Origin: Pseudomonadota bacterium
GTDB taxonomy: Bacteria > Pseudomonadota > Gammaproteobacteria > Pseudomonadales > Oleiphilaceae
NCBI GenBank assembly: GCA_023430625.1
Contig: JAEZAA010000213.1
Coordinates: 1-25,067, forward strand
DNA: 25,067 nucleotides
Direction of reading: 5' to 3'
Positions 16,010-24,775 of the stretch are shown piece by piece (position 1 is the stretch's first letter; each line of letters begins with the position of its first letter). The notes beneath the pieces are model-generated. The model saw only the letters and a list, made by a program, of their open reading frames with translations. It did no database searches and was not told the origin of the DNA. The position numbers and the translations under genes are program-made.

Positions 16010-18910
16010 ATGACCGGAATGGTATTAACTCACCCCCAGAACCAGGATGCTGCTGGCATTAAGGTTCCACCCCATTCGATTGAAGCCGAACAGGCCGTGC
16101 TTGGCGGCTTGATGGTCGATAACAGCAGTTGGGACCGCATTGCCGATGAAGTCACCGACGGCGACTTCTATCGTCATGACCATCGCCTGATCTTTCAGGC
16201 GATCGCTCGTCTGGCCTCGGACAGCCAGCCGTTTGACATGGTCACCGTGTCCGAGACGCTCAAGCGCCTGGGCGAGCTGGACAATGCAGGAGGTGTCGGA
16301 TATCTGTCGGAGCTGGTGCGGAACGTTCCCAGTGCCTCCAATATCCGGGCCTATAGCGCCATCATCAAGGAGCGGGCCGTTTTACGCCGCCTGATCAATA
16401 CGGCGCAGGAAATTGCAGATGGTGCATTCAATCCCCAGGGGCGGGGAGCGTCCGAGCTGTTGGACGAAGCTGAACGCAAGGTCTTTCAAATTGCCGAATC
16501 GCGCCCTAATCAGGGTGGTCCGCAGGATATCAACCCGATTCTGACCAAGACCCTGGAGCGGATCGATCACCTGTTCAACTCGGATGATGCCATTACCGGG
16601 GTGACCACCGGATTTACCGATCTGGATGCCAAAACCTCGGGGATGCAGCCATCGGATCTGATCATCGTGGCGGCACGGCCCTCGATGGGTAAATGTATCG
16701 TGGAGGGTAGCCGTATCCTGGATCCATCCACGGGTGACCGGGTACCGATCGAGCAGTTAGTGGCGCGTCAGAACGGGCAGCTGTTGACGCTGGCCGGCGA
16801 TTACCGTTTACGGTCAAGCGTACCAGGTGCCTTTGTTGACGACGGCTTGAAGCCAACGTTTCGCGTGACCACGGCCAGTGGACGGGAAATTGAAACGACC
16901 CTGACGCATCCTTTTTTGACTGGCTCTGGCTGGAAGCCGTTGGGCGAGATTCAGGTCGGCGAGCGTATCGGCGTGCCTCGCCAACTGCCTGTTTTTGGCT
17001 GCGAGAGCCTGCCTGATCACGAGGTGAAGCTGTTGGCCTATTTTCTGGCCGATGGCGGTACTACCCAAGCTTGCCCCTTGTTCACCAACTCCTGTCCGCG
17101 GATTCGGGAAGACTTTGCCCAGGCCGTGGCTGACTTTGGTGGCGTGTCATGCGTGTTGATCGATGATGGCCAGCGCACACCGACCTACCGTGTAAGCGCG
17201 GATCGGGAGGCGACGGTCGCGGCGCGCCGCGAGTTCGCCGACAACCTGCGGCGCCTGATGGAGCATAAGTGCCTGACCGGGCGGGACCTGGCGGGACTCG
17301 CCAATGTCGCGCCCGCCACGGTGACTTACTGGCTGCAGGCGAAAAGCCTGCCGGGTGAGGAAACCTTCGCGAAGCTGGTTGCGGCGCTGGAGGTGACGGA
17401 GGCGCACTTGCTGGCCAATGGTCATGCCGGTGTCGGCAAGAATGACAAGAATAGGGTTTCCCTGTGGCTGGAGACCCACGGCGTGCGGGGCAAGTCTGCG
17501 CTGGAAAAGGTAGTCCCGGAGGCAGTTTTTCGCTTGCCGAAGGCGTCGCTAGCCCTGTTTCTGAACCGTTTATTCACCTGTGACGGCAGTATTTTTATTC
17601 AGAACGAGACTCAGGGGCTGTTGTCGTATGCCACGTCGTCGCGGCAATTGGGGCGGGATGTTCAACATCTTCTGTTACGTTTTGGCATCCTCGCCAAGCT
17701 GCGCACGAAATCGGTGCGGTATCAGGGCGAGTCACGGCGGGCGTACGAACTGGTGGTCAGCCATCAGGAGAGCCTGCGTTGCTTCATTGAGGAAATTGGT
17801 ATCTTCGGCAAGGAAGAAAAGCAGGCCCAGGTCGAGCGGTTGAATGCCCGCCTGCAGCCCCACACCAATACTGACTTGTTGCCGGAGTCCGTGTGCGACT
17901 ATGTGTTGGCGCTCAAGGGCGACCGGAGTTGGCCGCAGATCTATGCGGCGGCGGGAGGGTCCTGTCCCGCCGGCTACAACCCTCATCTATCTGGGGCAAG
18001 CCGCCGTCTGTTGTCACGGTCGCGAGCAGCGGAGTTTGCGCGGTTGTTCAATGACGCATATCTCGCGCAGTTAGCGCTGAGCGACCTCTATTGGGACCCC
18101 ATCGTATCCATCGAAGCAACTGGGCTGAAGCAGGTCTATGATCTGACGGTGCCAGAGACTCACAATTTCGTGGCGGAAGACGTACTGGTCCACAACACCA
18201 CCTTCGCCATGAACCTGGTGGAAAACGCCCTGCTGAAAACGGAAAAGCCGGTGCTGGTATTCAGTATGGAGATGCCCGCCGACTCCATCGTGATGCGGAT
18301 GCTGTCCTCCCTGGGGCGGATCGACCAGACCAAGGTGCGGACCGGTAAGCTGGAGGACGAGGATTGGCCACGGCTGACCTCGGCGGTCAATATGCTCAAG
18401 GACAAGCCGCTTTATATCGACGACACGCCAGGCCTGAGTCCGACCGATGTGCGGTCGCGTGCGCGGCGGGTGGCTCGGGAGAACAAGGGGCAGTTGGGCA
18501 TGATCATGGTCGACTACCTGCAGTTGATGCGGGTGCCGGGCTCCACCGAGGGCCGGACGGCGGAGATCTCCGAGATTTCCCGCTCGCTCAAGGCGCTGGC
18601 GAAAGAGATGCAGTGTCCGGTGATTGCACTGTCCCAGTTGAACCGCAGCCTGGAACAGCGCCCCAACAAGCGGCCGGTGAACTCGGACCTGCGGGAATCG
18701 GGCGCTATCGAGCAGGACGCCGACGTGATCATGTTCATCTATCGGGACGAGGTCTATAACGAAGACAGCCAGCACAAGGGTGTCGCCGAGATCATTATCG
18801 GTAAGCAGCGGAATGGTCCGATCGGCACTGTACACTTGGCGTTTCTGGGCAAATATACCAAGTTCGAAGACCTGGCGCATGGCAGCTATGTAGGGGGAGA
18901 TTACGAGTGA
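16010..18910 (+). CDS. dnaB: Replicative DNA helicase DnaB containing an intein
   Basis: The precursor is 966 residues; removal of the 501-residue intein (229-729) leaves a 465-residue DnaB, the normal size. The N-terminal primase-interacting domain (HSIEAEQAVLGGLM, about 22 onward) leads through a linker to the RecA-like ATPase. The Walker A loop ARPSMGK-TT is split by the intein after Lys228. After the intein the protein resumes TTFAMNLVENALL and contains VFSMEMP, MIMVDYLQLMR (Walker B) and LSQLNRSLEQR (DnaB sensor region). DnaB is the hexameric fork helicase and is essential, so splicing must work. No clear ribosome site precedes ATG 16010; an in-frame ATG at 16019 is possible. alr overlaps the stop by 4 bases (GTGA). 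Confidence 0.97.
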   Translation: MTGMVLTHPQNQDAAGIKVPPHSIEAEQAVLGGLMVDNSSWDRIADEVTDGDFYRHDHRLIFQAIARLASDSQPFDMVTVSETLKRLGELDNAGGVGYLSELVRNVPSASNIRAYSAIIKERAVLRRLINTAQEIADGAFNPQGRGASELLDEAERKVFQIAESRPNQGGPQDINPILTKTLERIDHLFNSDDAITGVTTGFTDLDAKTSGMQPSDLIIVAARPSMGKCIVEGSRILDPSTGDRVPIEQLVARQNGQLLTLAGDYRLRSSVPGAFVDDGLKPTFRVTTASGREIETTLTHPFLTGSGWKPLGEIQVGERIGVPRQLPVFGCESLPDHEVKLLAYFLADGGTTQACPLFTNSCPRIREDFAQAVADFGGVSCVLIDDGQRTPTYRVSADREATVAARREFADNLRRLMEHKCLTGRDLAGLANVAPATVTYWLQAKSLPGEETFAKLVAALEVTEAHLLANGHAGVGKNDKNRVSLWLETHGVRGKSALEKVVPEAVFRLPKASLALFLNRLFTCDGSIFIQNETQGLLSYATSSRQLGRDVQHLLLRFGILAKLRTKSVRYQGESRRAYELVVSHQESLRCFIEEIGIFGKEEKQAQVERLNARLQPHTNTDLLPESVCDYVLALKGDRSWPQIYAAAGGSCPAGYNPHLSGASRRLLSRSRAAEFARLFNDAYLAQLALSDLYWDPIVSIEATGLKQVYDLTVPETHNFVAEDVLVHNTTFAMNLVENALLKTEKPVLVFSMEMPADSIVMRMLSSLGRIDQTKVRTGKLEDEDWPRLTSAVNMLKDKPLYIDDTPGLSPTDVRSRARRVARENKGQLGMIMVDYLQLMRVPGSTEGRTAEISEISRSLKALAKEMQCPVIALSQLNRSLEQRPNKRPVNSDLRESGAIEQDADVIMFIYRDEVYNEDSQHKGVAEIIIGKQRNGPIGTVHLAFLGKYTKFEDLAHGSYVGGDYE
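16694..18196 (+). other. DnaB intein with LAGLIDADG endonuclease and embedded HTH
   Basis: The 501-residue intein starts with Cys1 (CIVEGSRIL), has block B TLTHPFLT (Thr69, His72) and ends VYDLTVPETHNF then VLVHN (His500, Asn501); the next extein residue is Thr. All residues needed for protein splicing are in place. The endonuclease part has two LAGLIDADG-type motifs, LLAYFLADGG (113-122, Asp120) and LFLNRLFTCDGS (288-299, Asp297), both with the acidic residue. Residues about 182-240 form a Cro/C1-type helix-turn-helix (LTGRDLAGLANVAPATVTYW), widening the gap between motifs to about 177 residues. It interrupts the Walker A sequence between GK and TT. Confidence 0.95.
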
Positions 18911-19995
18911 CACGTCCGGCGCGGGCCCGTATCGATCTGGCGGCACTGCGACATAATTTTGCGGTGCTGGCTGGGCGGGCAGGCGATAGCCAGTGTTATG
19001 GGGTCATCAAGGCCGACGGCTATGGTCATGGCATCGGCCAGGTGGCACGGGCGCTCGAAACGGCGCCCAAGTTCGCCGTGGCCTATCTGCAGGAGGCGCT
19101 GCGCATCCGCGAGGCCGGCATCGACAAGCCGGTTTTGCTGTTGGAGGGCGTGTTTGGCGCCGCCGAACTGCCCATCTGTGCGGCGCAAGGCTTCGAGGTC
19201 ATGCTGCATGCCTGGGCGCAGATCGAGGATCTGGCACAGGCCGGGCGGGGGGATCTGCCACCGCTGGCGGTCTGGCTGAAGCTCAATACCGGCATGAATC
19301 GCCTGGGCTTTGCGCCGGAGCAGGCCCTGGAGGCGGTGGCCCGGCTGCGGACACTGCCAAACGTGCGCGTGCTGGGAGCCATGACCCACTTTGCCTGCGC
19401 CGACGATCCCGATTTGACCCATGCCCAGCGTCAGCTGGACTGCTTGTTACGCTGGCGGGAGCTGGCGGGGCCGGGGCTTAGCTATGCGGCCGCAAATTCC
19501 GCGGCATTGATTGCATTGCCGGACGCGCGGCTGGATTGGGTGCGACCAGGCATCATGCTGTACGGCAGTTCGCCATTTCCCCATATCAGTGCCGATGAGC
19601 TGGGTTTGCGCCCGGTGATGCATCTGCAATCGGCACTGTTGGCCACCCGCGATTTGAAGGCGGGCGATACGGTCGGCTATGGCGCCGCCTGGCGTGCGAC
19701 GGGCCCAAGCCGGATGGGGGTGGTCGCCATCGGCTACGCCGATGGCTATCCGCGCCACGCACCGCAGGGCACGCCGGTTTGGGTGGCAGGGCAGCGGGTG
19801 CCGCTGATCGGGCGGGTGTCCATGGACATGATCACCGTGGATCTCAGTCAGTGCCCGCAGGCGCAGGTGGGTGACCCGGTTGAGCTGTGGGGGGGCAGGG
19901 TGAGCGTGGATGAAGTGGCGGATCGCGCCGGCACGATTTCATATGAGCTGCTGACGGGGGTCACCCAGCGGGTGCCGCGGCAGTATGCCGACTAG
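18907..19995 (+). CDS. alr: Alanine racemase
   Basis: A 362-residue fold III PLP enzyme that interconverts L- and D-alanine for peptidoglycan. The PLP lysine is Lys35 in YGVIKADGYGHG. The catalytic tyrosine lies in VGYGAAW (Tyr258). IGYADGYPR and GRVSMDM are conserved family segments. GTG 18907 overlaps the dnaB stop (GTGA), so translation is coupled; the dnaB-alr order is common in Pseudomonas and relatives. A strong hairpin terminator follows. Confidence 0.97.
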   Translation: MTRPARARIDLAALRHNFAVLAGRAGDSQCYGVIKADGYGHGIGQVARALETAPKFAVAYLQEALRIREAGIDKPVLLLEGVFGAAELPICAAQGFEVMLHAWAQIEDLAQAGRGDLPPLAVWLKLNTGMNRLGFAPEQALEAVARLRTLPNVRVLGAMTHFACADDPDLTHAQRQLDCLLRWRELAGPGLSYAAANSAALIALPDARLDWVRPGIMLYGSSPFPHISADELGLRPVMHLQSALLATRDLKAGDTVGYGAAWRATGPSRMGVVAIGYADGYPRHAPQGTPVWVAGQRVPLIGRVSMDMITVDLSQCPQAQVGDPVELWGGRVSVDEVADRAGTISYELLTGVTQRVPRQYAD

Positions 19996-20020
19996 TTAAC
20001 GTCGTATGGATGGCTCTCTG

Positions 20021-20048
20021 AAAGCCGGAACCAAGTTCCGGCTTTTTT
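20021..20048 (+). terminator. Rho-independent terminator after alr
   Basis: Perfect 11-bp stem AAAGCCGGAAC (20021-20031) and GTTCCGGCTTT (20035-20045) with a 3-base loop, followed by three more T residues. Confidence 0.9.
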
Positions 20049-20210
20049 GTGCCCGCGCCAAACCTCTGGAGGGAACCCGGCCGGGCCAAGTGAAGGCCTG
20101 CCAAGGCGTCTTCGGTGCACAGGATTACAGGGCTGCAAAAATCCAGTATCCTTTTTAGCAGTATTCGATTTACCACATTGATGAGCATGCAAATCGCGAG
20201 AGGTACCTGT

Positions 20211-21113
20211 GTGAAGTTTCTGGTCACCGGATCAGACACCATGTTGGGGCGGACCATCCTGGATCGCCTGAGCCGGGAGGACCTTGACTGTGTTGGACTG
20301 GCACGGGACTGGCTATTGCAGGAGGACGCAGGGGCCGTTCTGGCGCGCTTGCAGCCCGGCATGATCATCAATGCCCATCAGTTCGGCGGCGCGGAGCGTT
20401 GCGAGCGGGAACCGGAGCAATGCCGGTTGCACAATCTGGAGGTGGTGGAGCACCTGGCGCAATATGCGTCAGAGCACCGGATTCCACTGCTACAGTTGTC
20501 CTCCTATGCCATTTTTGATGGGGACAAGCAGAGCCTCTACAAGGCGACCCATCTAGGTAATCCTCAATACTTGTTCGGATCCTGTAAATGGCAGGCTGAA
20601 CAAGTGGTTCGTGAGAGCCTGCAAGAATACCTGATCCTGCGCTTGGGATGGCTGATCGATGATGCGGCGGACGGTATTCTGGAGCGCCTGATCCAGGCCA
20701 AGCGTCAGGGTGCGGCAGCTTTTTTCAGTGATGAGCACCGTGGCAACCCCACCACGCCAGAGGATGTGGCGCGTGTGGTCATTGCCATGATCCGTCAGGT
20801 GCTATGTGGAGCCCAGGTCTGGGGCACCTATCATTACGCTGGGGCGGAAGTGGTGTCTCAACTGGCGCTTGCCCGTGCGGCTGCTGAACACCTGATGACG
20901 GCTGACGAAGTGAGCGAGTTGGTGCGGGCTGCACAGCCCGATCAGATCGCGGCGATTCCAGAACCGGGTAATGCCGCGCTGGGTTGTATCAAGATACGCA
21001 ATACCTTCGGCGTAAAGCAGCGGTCCTGGCGCAAGGAACTGGCGACCCTTGCGGCGGGTTGCCTGGCCGCCCACCCTGACCACCAGACAGCGGTCGTGGC
21101 TGCCAAGGCCTGA
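20211..21113 (+). CDS. RmlD-like NAD(P)-binding protein, catalytic motifs altered
   Basis: A 300-residue extended short-chain dehydrogenase resembling RmlD/sugar-nucleotide epimerases. GTG 20211 (VKFLVTGSDTMLGR) is chosen because GAGAGG ends 7 bases before it and the Rossmann fold starts there; the frame is open upstream to 20115 but that part looks unrelated. The glycine motif is TGSDTMLG, with Thr at the middle glycine. The segment after the second nucleotide-binding strand reads LLQLSSYAIFDGD, and the position normally held by the YxxxK catalytic pair is LFGSCKWQAEQ, so Tyr appears replaced by Phe. It may be a reduced-activity or regulatory protein. It stands alone between terminators. Substrate unknown. 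Confidence 0.75.
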   Translation: MKFLVTGSDTMLGRTILDRLSREDLDCVGLARDWLLQEDAGAVLARLQPGMIINAHQFGGAERCEREPEQCRLHNLEVVEHLAQYASEHRIPLLQLSSYAIFDGDKQSLYKATHLGNPQYLFGSCKWQAEQVVRESLQEYLILRLGWLIDDAADGILERLIQAKRQGAAAFFSDEHRGNPTTPEDVARVVIAMIRQVLCGAQVWGTYHYAGAEVVSQLALARAAAEHLMTADEVSELVRAAQPDQIAAIPEPGNAALGCIKIRNTFGVKQRSWRKELATLAAGCLAAHPDHQTAVVAAKA

Positions 21114-21153
21114 ACCGAGCGCAGTCGTTAGACCGCCTCTCGTTCAGACCCGG

Positions 21154-21169
21154 CGCCAGACCTCTGGCG
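21154..21169. terminator. Weak hairpin between convergent genes
   Basis: CGCCAGA-CC-TCTGGCG forms a 7-bp stem in the 64-base gap between the RmlD-like gene and fabB. There is no T run on either side, so a terminator role is uncertain. Confidence 0.35.
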
Positions 21170-21177
21170 GGCATTAA

Positions 21178-22395
21178 TCAGCCCGAGAACTTCTCAAACA
21201 CCAGTGATGCGTTGGTGCCGCCAAAGCCAAAGCTGTTGGACATGACCCGCGTCAGGTTGGCCGGGCGAGCCGTTTCGGTCACAACCGGAACCGGGCCTGC
21301 GTCCTGGGTGAGATTCTCCACATTGGCCGTGCCTGCGATAAAGCCATGTTGCATCATGAGCAGGCTATAGATCGCCTCGTGAACGCCGGCTGCGCCCAGG
21401 GAGTGACCGGACAGGGACTTGGTGGAGGAGATCGGCGGCACCTGGTCGCCAAACACTTCCTTGATGGCCTTCAATTCCGTCACATCCCCAATCGGTGTGC
21501 TGGTGCCATGGGCGTTGATGTAGTCGATGGGCTGGCTGACGGTGGCCAGCGCTTCGCGCATACAGCGGATGGCACCTTCGCCGGAGGGGGCGACCATGTC
21601 GAATCCGTCGGAAGTTGCGCCGTAGCCCACCAATTCGCCATAGATGGGAGCGTTACGCCGCAGGGCGTGTTCGAGCTCCTCCAGCACCAGGATGCCGCCG
21701 CCGCCCGCGATTACGAAGCCGTCACGGGCGTCGTCGAAGGGGCGCGAGGCCTGCTCCGGCGTGTCGTTGTATTTGGTTGAAAGCGCGCCCATGGCATCGA
21801 ACAGCATGGTCAGCGACCAGTGTTCCTCTTCGCCACCACCGGCGAAGATGATGTCCTGCTTGCCGAGCTGGATCTGCTCCATGGCGTTGCCGATGCAATG
21901 GGCACTGGTGGCACAGGCGGACGAGATGGAGTAGTTGATGCCACGAATCTTAAAGGCTGTCGCCAGGCAGGCGGAGACGGTGCTGCCCATGATCCGGGGC
22001 ACCATGTAGGGCCCGATTCGTTTGACGCCCTTGGTGCGCAGCACATCGGCGGATTCGATCTGGTACTGGGAAGAAGCGCCACCGGAGCCGGCGATAATGC
22101 CGATACGCGGGCTGGAGATCTCTTCCTCGTTCAGACCCGCATCGGCAATGGCCTCGCGCATGGCCAGATAGGCAAATACCGAGGAGTCGCCCATGAAACG
22201 GCGAAATTTACGGTCGATCAAGGCTTCGGCGTCGACGGTGACGGAGCCGGAAATCTGGCTGCGAAAACCCTGGTCCCGATAGGATTCGTTGAACCGGATG
22301 CCAGACTGGCCGGTTCTCAGGCTCTGTAGCACCTCGTCTTTGGAGTTGCCCAGGCAGGAAACAATTCCCATGCCTGTAACCACGATGCGTCGCAT
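21178..22395 (-). CDS. fabB: Beta-ketoacyl-ACP synthase I
   Basis: A 405-residue condensing enzyme for fatty-acid elongation, required for unsaturated fatty acids. The catalytic triad is Cys161 (SSACATSAH), His296 ([11 protein letters not shown]) and His331 ([11 protein letters not shown]), offset by two from E. coli FabB (163, 298, 333). The start [16 protein letters not shown] and the end [17 protein letters not shown] are typical. FabB is preferred to FabF by length and by these motif positions. fabA, its usual partner in Pseudomonas, is not adjacent. The gene is divergent from the acyltransferase gene, with about 195 bases between them; a candidate -10 TAGAAT is present on the minus strand near 22480. 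Confidence 0.93.
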   Translation of the reverse strand: MRRIVVTGMGIVSCLGNSKDEVLQSLRTGQSGIRFNESYRDQGFRSQISGSVTVDAEALIDRKFRRFMGDSSVFAYLAMREAIADAGLNEEEISSPRIGIIAGSGGASSQYQIESADVLRTKGVKRIGPYMVPRIMGSTVSACLATAFKIRGINYSISSACATSAHCIGNAMEQIQLGKQDIIFAGGGEEEHWSLTMLFDAMGALSTKYNDTPEQASRPFDDARDGFVIAGGGGILVLEELEHALRRNAPIYGELVGYGATSDGFDMVAPSGEGAIRCMREALATVSQPIDYINAHGTSTPIGDVTELKAIKEVFGDQVPPISSTKSLSGHSLGAAGVHEAIYSLLMMQHGFIAGTANVENLTQDAGPVPVVTETARPANLTRVMSNSFGFGGTNASLVFEKFSG

Positions 22396-22591
22396 AGGCT
22401 GGACTCTCTATCCGAGTGGTAAGGTTGGCTCGCCATGGTGAACTGGATAGGCTCGGAGCCGGCGGAATGGGGCTATTCTAATCGACAGCCGGGTTGGGAG
22501 AAAGCCTGGCGTGGCCAGCGTCACGGTTGCGTGCCGGCCCGTCGTAAATCCTGATATTCTAGCGCCACCGCGTTTTAACAAGGTACAGGGC

Positions 22592-23320
22592 ATGTTTCGC
22601 ACAATCCGTTCGCTGGTCTTTTACGTTGGCTATGCCGGCGCCGCACTTGGTGTGGGGTTGTCGTCTCTGCTGGCGATGCCGTTCCTGTCCTTCCGGTATC
22701 GTTACCAGGTGCTCACTTGCTTTCACCGGTTTGTGCTTTGGTGGGCCCGCCTTGTCTGTGGCATCCGTTACGAGATCGAAGGGCGGGAGAATATACCGGA
22801 CCAGCCCTGCGTCGTCCTCAGCAACCATGAAAGTGCGTGGGAGACCTACCTGCTGGGAATCTTGTTTTCACCGCAGAGCACCGTGCTTAAGCAGGAGTTG
22901 TTGAAGATTCCTCTGGTTGGTTCGGTGTTGCGCCAGGTGCGGCCGATTGCCATTGATCGTTCGCGTCCGGCCCAGGCGCTTAAGCAAATGGTGCGACAGG
23001 GCAAGGAGCGGCTGGCGGAAGGGAATTGGGTGCTCATTTTTCCCGAAGGGACCCGAGTGGCGCCTGGCAGGGTTCAGAAGTTCAATAAAGGCGGCGCGAT
23101 GCTGGCCTCGCAGGCTGGTGTTCCCATTGTCCCGGTGGCCCATTCCGCTGGCTGTTGCTGGCCGCCAGGAACGCTGCTCAAGCGCCCGGGTGTGATCCGG
23201 GTGCGGGTCGGACCGCCGATTCTGCCCGAGGGTTTGAGTCGCGACGAATTGCACGATCGGGCAGAGCGCTGGATTCGGGAGCAGATGGCCGACTTGGCAG
23301 GAGATAGCGGGCAGTCTTGA
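22592..23320 (+). CDS. 1-acyl-sn-glycerol-3-phosphate acyltransferase (PlsC family)
   Basis: A 242-residue membrane-bound acyltransferase that would acylate lysophosphatidic acid in phospholipid synthesis. ATG 22592 is preferred, though the frame is open upstream to 22511; it gives an N-terminal hydrophobic helix (SLVFYVGYAGAALGVGLSSL). Motif I is NHESAWE (His79, then Glu84), HX4E where most PlsC proteins have HX4D; HxSxWE is known in a proteobacterial subgroup. Motif III FPEGTR is at 150-155 and motif IV VPIVPVAHSAG at about 175. Close to fabB, it joins two lipid-synthesis functions. The exact acyl acceptor is not proved. Confidence 0.88.
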   Translation: MFRTIRSLVFYVGYAGAALGVGLSSLLAMPFLSFRYRYQVLTCFHRFVLWWARLVCGIRYEIEGRENIPDQPCVVLSNHESAWETYLLGILFSPQSTVLKQELLKIPLVGSVLRQVRPIAIDRSRPAQALKQMVRQGKERLAEGNWVLIFPEGTRVAPGRVQKFNKGGAMLASQAGVPIVPVAHSAGCCWPPGTLLKRPGVIRVRVGPPILPEGLSRDELHDRAERWIREQMADLAGDSGQS

Positions 23321-23355
23321 AGTTCGCTAAGCCAATAACATGAGGTCGGTGAAAT

Positions 23356-23389
23356 AAAAAAGGCTTAGGTTTTCACCTAAGCCTTTTTT
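23356..23389. terminator. Bidirectional rho-independent terminator
   Basis: Perfect 15-bp stem (23356-23370 with 23375-23389) and a TTTC loop. T runs occur at both ends, so it can end the acyltransferase transcript on plus and the tRNA-Met transcript on minus. Confidence 0.95.
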
Positions 23390-23394
23390 GCATT

Positions 23395-23471
23395 TGGTAG
23401 CAACGACTGGAATCGAACCAGTGACCCCAGCATTATGAGTGCTGTGCTCTAACCGTCTGAGCTACGTTGCC
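23395..23471 (-). tRNA. tRNA-Met, elongator (anticodon CAT)
   Basis: The minus strand reads GGCAACGTAGCTCAG at the 5' end and ends CGTTGCT, A, CCA. Anticodon stem CAGCA/TGCTG encloses CTCATAA, giving CAT. The body (ACTCATAATGCTGGGGTCAC) resembles E. coli elongator tRNA-Met; the initiator GGG/CCC stem is absent. The acceptor stem starts with a G1-U72 wobble, which is unusual for this tRNA. A tRNA-Ile with lysidine-modified CAT is less likely. Confidence 0.93.
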
Positions 23472-23486
23472 TTAATGTGGGTGCGC

Positions 23487-23515
23487 ATTATCCGGATATC
23501 GGAGGGGGCTGTCAA
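23487..23515 (-). promoter_or_regulatory. Promoter for tRNA-Met
   Basis: On the minus strand, TTGACA (23515-23510), 17 bases, then GATAAT (23492-23487), with a GCGC discriminator and a predicted start about 8 bases before the tRNA. It is near consensus and typical of stable-RNA promoters. Confidence 0.85.
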
Positions 23516-23562
23516 CCATATTGGGTTGACCTATTGCCACCTTGTCAGCTCCTGTGCGCTCC

Positions 23563-24654
23563 TTACACGTTGAAGCGGAAGTGAATGACGTCGCCGTCCT
23601 TCACGATGTATTCCTTGCCTTCCAGGCGCCATTTGCCCGCATCCTTGGCACCTTGCTCGCCCTTGTTCGCCACGAAATCTTCATAGCCGATGACTTCGGC
23701 GCGAATGAAACCCCGCTCGAAATCGGTGTGAATCACGGCGGCGGCCTGGGGAGCTGTGGCGCCTACTCGCACGGTCCAGGCACGGACTTCCTTGACGCCG
23801 GCGGTGAAGTAGGTTTGCAGGCCCAGCAGCTTATAGCCGGCGCGGATGACGCGGTCGAGGCCGGGTTCTTCCATGCCCAGGTCCGCCAGGAACTCGGCCT
23901 TCTCATCGTCTTCCAGTTCCGCGATTTCCGATTCCAGCTTGTTGCAGATCGGGACAACCTCTGCGCCCTCGGCGGCAGCGATTTCGCGAACCTGATCGAG
24001 CAGGGGGTTGTTCTCGAAACCCTCCTCGTTGACGTTGGCGATGTACATGGTCGGCTTGATCGTCAGCAGGCAGAGCTCGCGGATGACGGCCAGTTCTTCC
24101 GGGCTCAGGTTGAGGGAGCGGGCGGGTTTTGCCTCGTTCAGGTGCGGAACGAGCTTCTCGATCACCGCCAGCTGTTGCTTGGCCAGCTTGTCGCCACCCT
24201 TGGCGGCGCGCTCGATGCGCTTGGTGGCCTTTTCCACGGTATCCAGGTCAGCTAGTGCCAGCTCGGTGTTGATGACTTCGATGTCCGCCGCCGGATTGAT
24301 CTTGTTGGCCACGTGGATCACGTTGTCGTTTTCGAAGCAGCGCACCACGTGAGCAATGGCATCAGTCTGGCGGATGTTGGCCAGGAACTGGTTGCCGAGT
24401 CCTTCGCCCTTGGACGCACCAGCAACCAGGCCCGCGATGTCCACGAACTCCATGGTGGTCGGTACAACCCGCTGGGGCTTCACGATTTCAGCCAGCTTGG
24501 TGAGCCGTGGGTCGGGCATGGGCACGATGCCGGTATTGGGTTCGATGGTGCAGAACGGGAAGTTTTCGGCATCGATGCCGGCCTTGGTGAGAGCGTTGAA
24601 CAGCGTGGATTTGCCCACGTTGGGCAGGCCGACGATACCGCAGTTGAATCCCAT
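23563..24654 (-). CDS. ychF: Obg-family ATPase/GTPase YchF
   Basis: A 363-residue YchF with the P-loop GLPNVGKST (9-17), switch and DxxG region [17 protein letters not shown], and [10 protein letters not shown], in which the usual NKxD base-recognition motif is NVNE. This change is known to make YchF prefer ATP. The coiled region and C-terminal TGS-like domain ([27 protein letters not shown]) complete the protein. YchF binds ribosomes and affects stress responses. It lies downstream of pth, as in E. coli. Confidence 0.97.
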   Translation of the reverse strand: MGFNCGIVGLPNVGKSTLFNALTKAGIDAENFPFCTIEPNTGIVPMPDPRLTKLAEIVKPQRVVPTTMEFVDIAGLVAGASKGEGLGNQFLANIRQTDAIAHVVRCFENDNVIHVANKINPAADIEVINTELALADLDTVEKATKRIERAAKGGDKLAKQQLAVIEKLVPHLNEAKPARSLNLSPEELAVIRELCLLTIKPTMYIANVNEEGFENNPLLDQVREIAAAEGAEVVPICNKLESEIAELEDDEKAEFLADLGMEEPGLDRVIRAGYKLLGLQTYFTAGVKEVRAWTVRVGATAPQAAAVIHTDFERGFIRAEVIGYEDFVANKGEQGAKDAGKWRLEGKEYIVKDGDVIHFRFNV

Positions 24655-24775
24655 GACGTTTACCTGTGTACGAGAGGGTCGAAAGAAATCGGGGTATTAT
24701 AGCGAGCTGGGGGCAGGGCTTCTATCGATGCTGTATAGCGGCAGGATAGGCGAGGTATAGGGCCCCGCAGATGCA

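Noticed and set aside
16694..18196. Reading the dnaB insertion as a transposon or an intron
   Set aside because: The frame is continuous and has Cys1, block B His, terminal His-Asn and Thr+1, which define an intein.
20115..20210. Upstream start for the RmlD-like protein
   Set aside because: The 32 extra residues precede the Rossmann strand and have no support; GTG 20211 has a well-placed GAGAGG.
23395..23471. tRNA-Ile with lysidine-modified CAT anticodon
   Set aside because: The body and variable loop match elongator tRNA-Met more closely; ileX-type acceptor and D-arm features are absent.
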